Below, piece after piece: positions 58,690-64,000 of a DNA stretch of 64,000 nucleotides. How positions within the stretch are numbered: the stretch's first letter is position 1; the number at the start of each line of letters is the position of its first letter. The translations under genes and the position numbers were made by a program. Where the stretch lies: contig JAHLJT010008756.1 in NCBI GenBank assembly GCA_031308135.1, positions 73,071,821 through 73,135,820 on the forward strand. The letters are read 5' to 3'. The notes beneath the pieces were generated by a model. That model did not search any database and was not told where the DNA came from. It saw only the letters and a list, made by a program, of their open reading frames with translations. This stretch comes from Acheta domesticus (Eukaryota; Arthropoda; Insecta; Orthoptera; Gryllidae).

Positions 58690-59440
58690 TCCCCTTCTTA
58701 CACACGTGCAGAAAATTCAAAGAAAAAATTTGGAGCGGTTTTTGAGAAAATGTTTTTTTGTAAATTTGAATCGCAATTTACGCAAAAACTATTCGTTTTT
58801 CCAAAAAATGGTACATGACCTTATTTGAAGCGCTAATTTTGTACAACCGACTTTGTCTGAGGCGAAAATCTCTATCTTCAATTTTGCAGTTTGTAAACAG
58901 TTTTTTTATAATTTTCGAAAAATAGGGCCTATCAACGAAAATGATGCCTACGTTCCCTTCAACGTTATGATACCCTTCAACGTTCTTCGCACTATTCAAC
59001 AACAAAATATAATCAAAAAATTTGGAGCCATTTTTTTTAAATTTAGAAAATCTCAAAATGGGCTTCATGTAAAGTATCCTCAAATACTAAGATATCGGTT
59101 TCAAATTCAAGAGGCCTTGAGACGAGTAAAAACATCGGGGAATATCAATTTTGAAGAAAATCAACCGAACGGTTTAGGCGCTAGCGTTGTCCACAGACGG
59201 ACAGACGGACGGAATGCCGTCAATCGATTTTGAAGTATGAAGAAGCAACAAATCATGGATTTTGACTACACCACGAGATAGAGGATTTTTTTTAAAATTT
59301 TGCAACATGTTTTATCCACTTTTTTTTTTTCACCAGACCCCTGCTATAAGAGATTTTCTGGCGAAAATTTCCCGTTTTCCGCCGCACAATTACATAACTT
59401 TCTCTTCTTACGAAGTATTCGTAAGGCGAGAAAGTAAAAA
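58690..59440 (+). mobile_element. Family A repeat, 3' portion with terminal hairpin
   Basis: Runs from AAAATTTGGAGCGGTTTTTG to GGCGAGAAAGTAAAA. The last 39 bases of the core (59397-59435) form a hairpin: ACTTTCTC pairs with GAGAAAGT, and CTTACGAA with TTCGTAAG. The typical TTTAGGCGCTAGCGTTGTCC and GACGGACAGACGGACGG blocks are present. It sits in the lectin intron. Confidence 0.7.
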
Positions 59441-60350
59441 TTGTTAATAAATAAATTAAATTTGTGTGTACAGATGGTATTGCATTGAATAATAAAAATT
59501 GCACGTAAAAAGTTTATTTGGAATAAAATGTTGATTTGTGCCTAGAATTAATTATATTTGTATGTAAAATTGATTTTGTAATACGGGTGGATCAGTCTCC
59601 CTCTTTCACCCAATCATTTTGAAACTAGATTCCTGTTTTTTTTCTCGATTTGGTGTGTCTTTTTTTCAGATTAACCGTTGTATGTCTCAAATTGAAAAGG
59701 AAATATTTTCAACCTCACAATCCTAAATCGAGCAATCACTGCATTCTATAAGTTTAATTACAACTAATGTTGAAATTTGTTTGTAATTGCACGATGTTCG
59801 TATGCCTAATCTTATATTACATAATAATTTGTAATTGTGCTGGATCATTGTTTACAAAAATATCGCTCATACTGAGCAATAGTGATCATGTGTGCCCGAC
59901 AAACCAGTGTAATTCCAACAAATGAATATATCATAAATTGTTTGGTCTTTTATCTATGTGCAGCTGAAGAAATATGATATATACGGAGCAAAATTTGGAA
60001 AGTCATCTTCCGTACATTAATTCAGACGAAATGTTAACATTTATTGCAACTCAAATTTAATTTGGGTTTTAATTCCCCGTGCGGTTCAATTGCACGGTTT
60101 TTTCGCCAGCATGTAACTTTAAGGGTCAATGTAAACAATTCCTTTTTGTATTTGTTCCTCAACATTTAACATTTTTACTTTGAAATAATACTTTGAACAA
60201 AGTATATTATACCAGAAGTACTTATTTTTTAATTTGTTTTAAAGTTTTTGAATTTTGCATCACTTATGTGTTTAAAAATTTAAACATTTTCATGTTATAT
60301 TTGAAAATTATGGAAACAACAGTTGTCACCTATTACAGTTAACTACATAC
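59441..60350. other. Lectin intron, no other feature
   Basis: AT-rich intron sequence next to the donor site at 60350. A short hairpin (CCGTGC...GCACGG, about 60078-60098) is the only local structure noted. Confidence 0.5.
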
Positions 60351-60803
60351 CTAGCACAGTAACTGGTGTTCCAGTCTTGACACCAATGTAGTAACTCTCG
60401 GTAATAGCTGAAGACTCGATGAAAGCAAATAGAGCATCGGCTTTTTCGTCAGAATCAAGAGTGACGATCTGGGCGCCGTCCTTTTCACAAACCTTCTCTG
60501 CTTCGTGCCATGAACCTGTCGTTCCCATGTCCTTAATGTAAGTTCTGTTCCATCCAACTAGAGGTGCGTACCCTCTGTCTCTCATCAGCTGCCTCTTAAC
60601 CTCAGTGCATTCGGCAGTGGGCAAAGGCACGGGCAAAGATGCTGGGGCGGCAGACAACGTACGCACAGGGAGGTCGTATTCGCAGATAAACATTCTCCAT
60701 TCTGAGCAATGGCCATAGAGCATCCAAATGTCGTTGTTGATTTGACCACAGAAGCGTGAGTTTGGTCCAGAGCTACTCCAACTTTCATACAACACACGCT
60801 CTC
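60351..60803 (-). CDS. C-type lectin, exon joining two lectin domains
   Basis: A 453-bp phase 1-1 exon has an acceptor TTTTCCTTAG (60813-60804) and a donor CTAG|GTATGT (60350). It encodes the end of a first lectin domain (ERVLYESWSSSGPNSRFCGQ, then HCSEWRMFICEYD), a Pro/Ala-rich linker (SAAPASLPVPLPTAEC), and the first half of a second (GYAPLVGWNRTYIKDMGTTG, SWHEAEKVCEKDGAQIVTLD, YYIGVKTGTPVTVLG). Two-domain lectins of this type are secreted pattern-recognition proteins of insect haemolymph, as in cockroach LPS-binding protein and moth immulectins. GPN stands where EPN is usual in domain 1. The preceding exon was not found in the window. No stop or frameshift is present. Confidence 0.88.
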
Positions 60804-61440
60804 CTAAGGAAAAAATTAAACATTTATCTTCATCATACAGAAAAATTAACATGAATTTAGGGAGTTCAGATCTGTCATATCTGGGAAGAGACGGTAAGAA
60901 CAGATTTGAGCAAATATCCATAATTGTCGCAAAACAGATGCTTCAAATGACACAAACAGGTCGAGTCGTAATGAATGATCCTCTATTTGTAAATGATATT
61001 TTTTACAAATACCTCACCAGGATACAAACGAATATTCATCAAGTAAAGCAGTCTGTCGTAATCCAAAAAGTGGTTAAATGTGTCAGCGATTAAAATGGTT
61101 TTACAATTTGATTACAAGAGTAAATAAAATATTAAAATTATAAAACTGCATTTAAATTACTGTTTTTACTAAAAATATTATTGTCAAGAAATTAAATGGA
61201 TCTTATATTGAAATATTGTATTAGTAGGACGATCAAAATAGGAAACATATATGCAAACTTCTGACAGAAATTATTAAAATAATGAATTACATGTTCTCTG
61301 TAAGGATAGAAAAGAGTAGGGACATTCGTCAGTGAGGCGTCATTCAGCTGGTTGTTCACACCTTCAGTAATTAACAAATATTTTGAGAGGCGGAAGAAAG
61401 AAATACCGCTACCAATGCAAATAATCCAGCCACGTGTTTT
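60804..61440. other. Lectin upstream intron, no exon found
   Basis: I searched the minus strand for the first half of lectin domain 1 (WxxAxxxC...ExA) here and up to 64 kb and saw none. The frame at 61192-61596 minus is driven by an AAT microsatellite. Confidence 0.45.
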
Positions 61441-61444
61441 GCTA

Positions 61445-61445
61445 C

Positions 61446-61490
<45 letters not shown>
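61445..61490. repeat. AAT microsatellite
   Basis: About fifteen AAT units directly upstream of the tRNA-derived SINE. A shorter AAT tract lies at about 61814-61842. Confidence 0.9.
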
Positions 61491-61740
61491 CCAAGCAAAG
61501 TGGCTCAATGCTTAGCACGCTGACTTCGCAGCCGGGTGACCCGGGTTTGATCCCCACGTCTGCCTGACCTAGGATTTTGTGGTTTCCCTCGATCATACAG
61601 GCGAATGCTGAGATACTTAAAAAATGCCACGATCAACTCTCATCATCATCCTACCATCCCGTAATTCATAATTCAAAGCTCAACAACCTTGTCTGACTAC
61701 GGGATAGAGCCGAAAAGCTGACCCCCCATAATTACACACG
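61491..61740 (+). repeat. tRNA-derived SINE
   Basis: The head has GTGGCTCAATGCTTAGCACG (A-box) and CCCGGGTTTGATCCCCACG (B-box GGGTTTGATCC) at normal pol III spacing. It is followed by the tail GTTTCCCTCGATCATACAGG and GCGAATGCTGAGAT. The downstream part (to about 61740) is unrelated to any tRNA. The adjacent AAT run may be the tail of another copy. Confidence 0.7.
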
Positions 61741-62208
61741 TATCTCTGCAGGACAGAAAATGACTGAACCTCGGAAGAGAACGTGTAGCGTGGACAGAAA
61801 TGCCCGATACGCTAATAATAATAAAAATAATAATAATAACAATATTAGTTTTAATTTTGTTTCAGCATCCGATGTTGAAGTGATTGGACAGTACATCACC
61901 GTCTCTCAAGGGTCAAAATCCTGGATGATTTCATTTCCTTTGTCTGACGTTCGAGGAGGCTGTTGAACTAGCGCGATTTCTGTTGCCTCGGTGGGAAGAA
62001 TCTCCTAGTACACAGAGCCAATCTCTGATGTGCCGCTTAACTTACTGAGATTGTGAAACCGATGTTAAAAAGTTTATTAATGCAACCCAATTCCAAGAGC
62101 GTACGCCGATTCTCTCCTCTGAATAACTGAATTTTAATCCGTACAGCAAACCCATGGGAATGAAGAGAAGGTGTATGGGACTTAAATTACTAACTGGAAC
62201 TAACTTAA

Positions 62209-63006
62209 CTCTCCGAGTACCACGGTCTCACTGGAACGTAAAATACCATGGGGATCCTTTTGAGACCCCACTTCTAATTTCACTTTTGACAATTTTTTTC
62301 TGCCTGGAACTTACAAATCCCTTTAGTTGGCATCTTTCGATCGATAGGAAAAAGATCAAATTTTAAAAAATATACAAAGAAAATTTTCTAGGTCAGAAAT
62401 ATTTATTTTTAAAAGTAACAAATTCAGAGATGTTTAAATGTAGAGAATTACAAAACGTAACTCTAAATCACTTACAATTTAAATATATTGATTGATCTAA
62501 GCGATGTTCCTTGTAAATAAACATTTTACACAGTGAACAAAAAATGTTAACTTTTATATCACTCTTTCTTGGGCACATGTAGCAAAATCCATTTTGAACT
62601 GAACTTGGTTGCGAACGATGCAATACTGAACGAGAAAAACGGGCTTTCAATTAGGCTCCTAATTTATAGGAACCTCATGTTTACAATAATCGAACTAAGG
62701 AATAATCATTTCTGAGAACCGCATCTTTACACTTATCAGAACCGCAATATTATGAAACAAAACCAGCATTTTATTATGAAAACAGTTACAGGAAATACTA
62801 TGGGGTCGCGCAAGGACCCCAAGAACATTTTTTTAAAAATCATTACATAATGTAAAGCATATATAAATGTATTCAATGAAAATGCAAAAGAAATAGGATA
62901 AAATACCTTGAATAAAAAATGCATTGAGCCAAAATTAAATCCGTTCGGGTTTTTAAATAATTTCCGTGAGACTGGGGTCGTCAACGACCCCATGGTACTC
63001 AGAGAG
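62209..63006 (-). mobile_element. piggyBac remnant with C-terminal Cys-rich domain
   Basis: The ends CTCTCCGAGTACCACGG (62209-62225) and, reversed, CTCTCTGAGTACCATGG (63006-62990) match at 15 of 17 positions. TTAA lies at the left (62205-62208) and CTAA, a likely mutated TTAA, at the right (63007-63010). On the minus strand at 62650-62468 a frame encodes FCYMCPRKSDIK...FCSLCKMFIYKEHRLDQS, the cysteine-rich zinc domain that ends piggyBac transposases. GGGGTC...GACCCC blocks lie just inside both ends. At 798 bp most of the transposase is deleted. Confidence 0.78.
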
Positions 63007-63229
63007 CTAATCGTAACCGTGAGTGGTAAATATTGATTCCTGGCGCGTCAGTTAATTAGGTCATTACACCCCCAAGTGTAGTATGATTTATCTCCGGAGG
63101 CAGGGTTGTTACTCCTCCGCTGGAAGTGAGATTTGAGTCTCATCTACACATTTACTTCCGGATTTTCCTCAGCGAGATATCTCCCCCGCCTACTACTGGA
63201 AGGAGCTTTAAGCTCTCACATGCTTTAAG

Positions 63230-63375
63230 CTATCACAGGAATGCCGCAGAAGTGCCTTACCAAATGGGCCACGAACCTTGCGCTATCTTGCCTTCCTCTT
63301 CGTTTTCCCTTCCTCGTTCCGTACACACACACCCACATGCACGTACTTTTATGCTCTACAATACTTCATTTGCTA
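63230..63375 (+). repeat. SINE-like repeat family C fragment
   Basis: ACCAAATGGGCCACGAACCT and GCGCTATCTTGCCTTCCTCT match the mid-part of the copies at 33965 and 63730. A short CA run follows. The rest of the element is missing or diverged. Confidence 0.5.
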
Positions 63376-63654
63376 GAAAACCAGTCGGAAAATAAAAAAA
63401 ATGCCCTAGCTTGGGCGGTGCATGGCTGGCGGAAACACTAGGAGAGCAGTTCGGCGCAGTCTCACGTTCCAGCAGGGAGAAACTCCGCCCCACATGCAAT
63501 ACACTAACGGGACATGTGACTGACATCAATATCGCCATCGCCAATGGGACAGCAGTTGACATCAATATCGCCACCGTCGAAAGTGTAGGATCTCCGGATC
63601 AACGATATTGCACAAACAATAGCTGTGGCAACTGAGATATCGAAGGCCTCAGAT

Positions 63655-63997
63655 TATATCACTGCAGTGCCTGTGATCTGTAGGTCCTATGCGTCAACAC
63701 CAGCTGAATGCCGGAGCAGTACCCTAACCAACGGGCCACGTACCGCGCGCGATCTTTGCTTCCTCTTCCTTGTCCTATCCTCACCTCTTACTTACACACG
63801 CTTACATACACTACATTACCACACGTACCGGCAACCCAGTCAGCAGATTAGATCTTGTCCCGGCCGGGACGGTGCCCCGCTGATAGGAGGTATCTGGTTG
63901 GGGACAAAATCACAGAAGCCAACGGGTAGGTCGGCATCGTATCTAACTATGAAGATCACCGCCACCTCCCAAAACAAGCACTATGGGACTAATGACT
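63655..63997 (+). repeat. SINE-like repeat family C copy at window end
   Basis: Shares GGAGCAGTACCCTAACCAAC, GGCCACGTACCGCGCGCGAT and CTTACTTACACACGCTTACA with the copy at 23905, and GATCACCGCCACCTCCCAAA near the end. It runs to within a few bases of the window end. The open frame over it (63625-63999) is not a gene. Confidence 0.65.
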
Positions 63998-64000
63998 AGT

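Noticed and set aside
60851..61093. 80-codon plus frame beside the lectin exon
   Set aside because: Lies antisense in intron sequence with no domain or splice support.
61192..61596. 134-codon minus frame with a Tyr run
   Set aside because: The Tyr run is the AAT microsatellite; the rest overlaps the tRNA-derived SINE.

Overview
The window is nuclear DNA from an animal with a large, repeat-rich genome. The only confident host gene is an insect-type tandem C-type lectin. The mobile elements (Penelope-like, CR1-like and I-like LINEs, piggyBac, hAT, Tc1-like MITEs, tRNA-derived SINEs) also fit an insect. The lectin resembles haemolymph lipopolysaccharide-binding lectins that are expanded in cockroaches and termites, so a polyneopteran, perhaps blattodean, insect is my best inference; the species cannot be fixed from the sequence alone. 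No bacterial-style operons, rRNA genes, CRISPR arrays or intact tRNA genes were seen. Nearly all long open frames are chance frames in repeats.

Layout: 1-5.2 kb is AT-rich with no recognisable gene. 5.2-7.3 kb holds one copy of an abundant repeat (called family A here) with a second copy nested inside it. 8.4-10.3 kb holds a SINE-like repeat, a CpG-rich patch, and a LINE tail lying between two blocks that encode acidic peptide on the minus strand. 11.3-12.1 kb is a LINE tail with an RNase H domain. 13.2 kb is a short MITE. 16.7-17.2 kb is a CpG island followed by a CT tract. 19.9 kb is a reverse transcriptase scrap. 22.7-23.65 kb is a long inverted repeat, a tandem duplication and a CpG patch. 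25-29.5 kb has three family A copies. 30.13-30.30 kb is an inverted pair of Penelope-type ends with a hammerhead ribozyme motif. 31.9-32.5 kb is an LTR. 33.1-34.3 kb has two SINE-like repeats. 35.5 kb is a compact family A element. 36.27-39.41 kb is a hAT transposon with perfect 8-bp target duplications. 39.8-45.4 kb has two Penelope-like ends, a satellite of about 98 ten-base GC-box units, and a 5'-truncated CR1-like LINE. 48.5-53.4 kb is a pile of family A copies interrupted by a piggyBac remnant, a second repeat and a Tc1-like MITE.

The lectin gene lies on the minus strand. Its last two coding exons are at 60351-60803 and 54429-54592, with matching phase-1 splice sites, and a polyadenylation signal follows at 54342. 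Upstream exons lie beyond the window or were not found. The 5.76-kb last intron is filled with family A elements, a tRNA-derived repeat and a GC-rich patch. A 69-codon open frame with a signal peptide lies just beyond its 3' end on the opposite strand (53456-53665). From 61.4 kb to the end there are a tRNA-derived SINE, a piggyBac remnant and two SINE-like copies.

The most interesting signals are: three hammerhead-like motifs at Penelope-type ends; the family A repeat, whose two subfamilies carry different but internally matched inverted ends; several nested insertions whose empty sites can be read from sister copies; and the homogeneous GC-box satellite.
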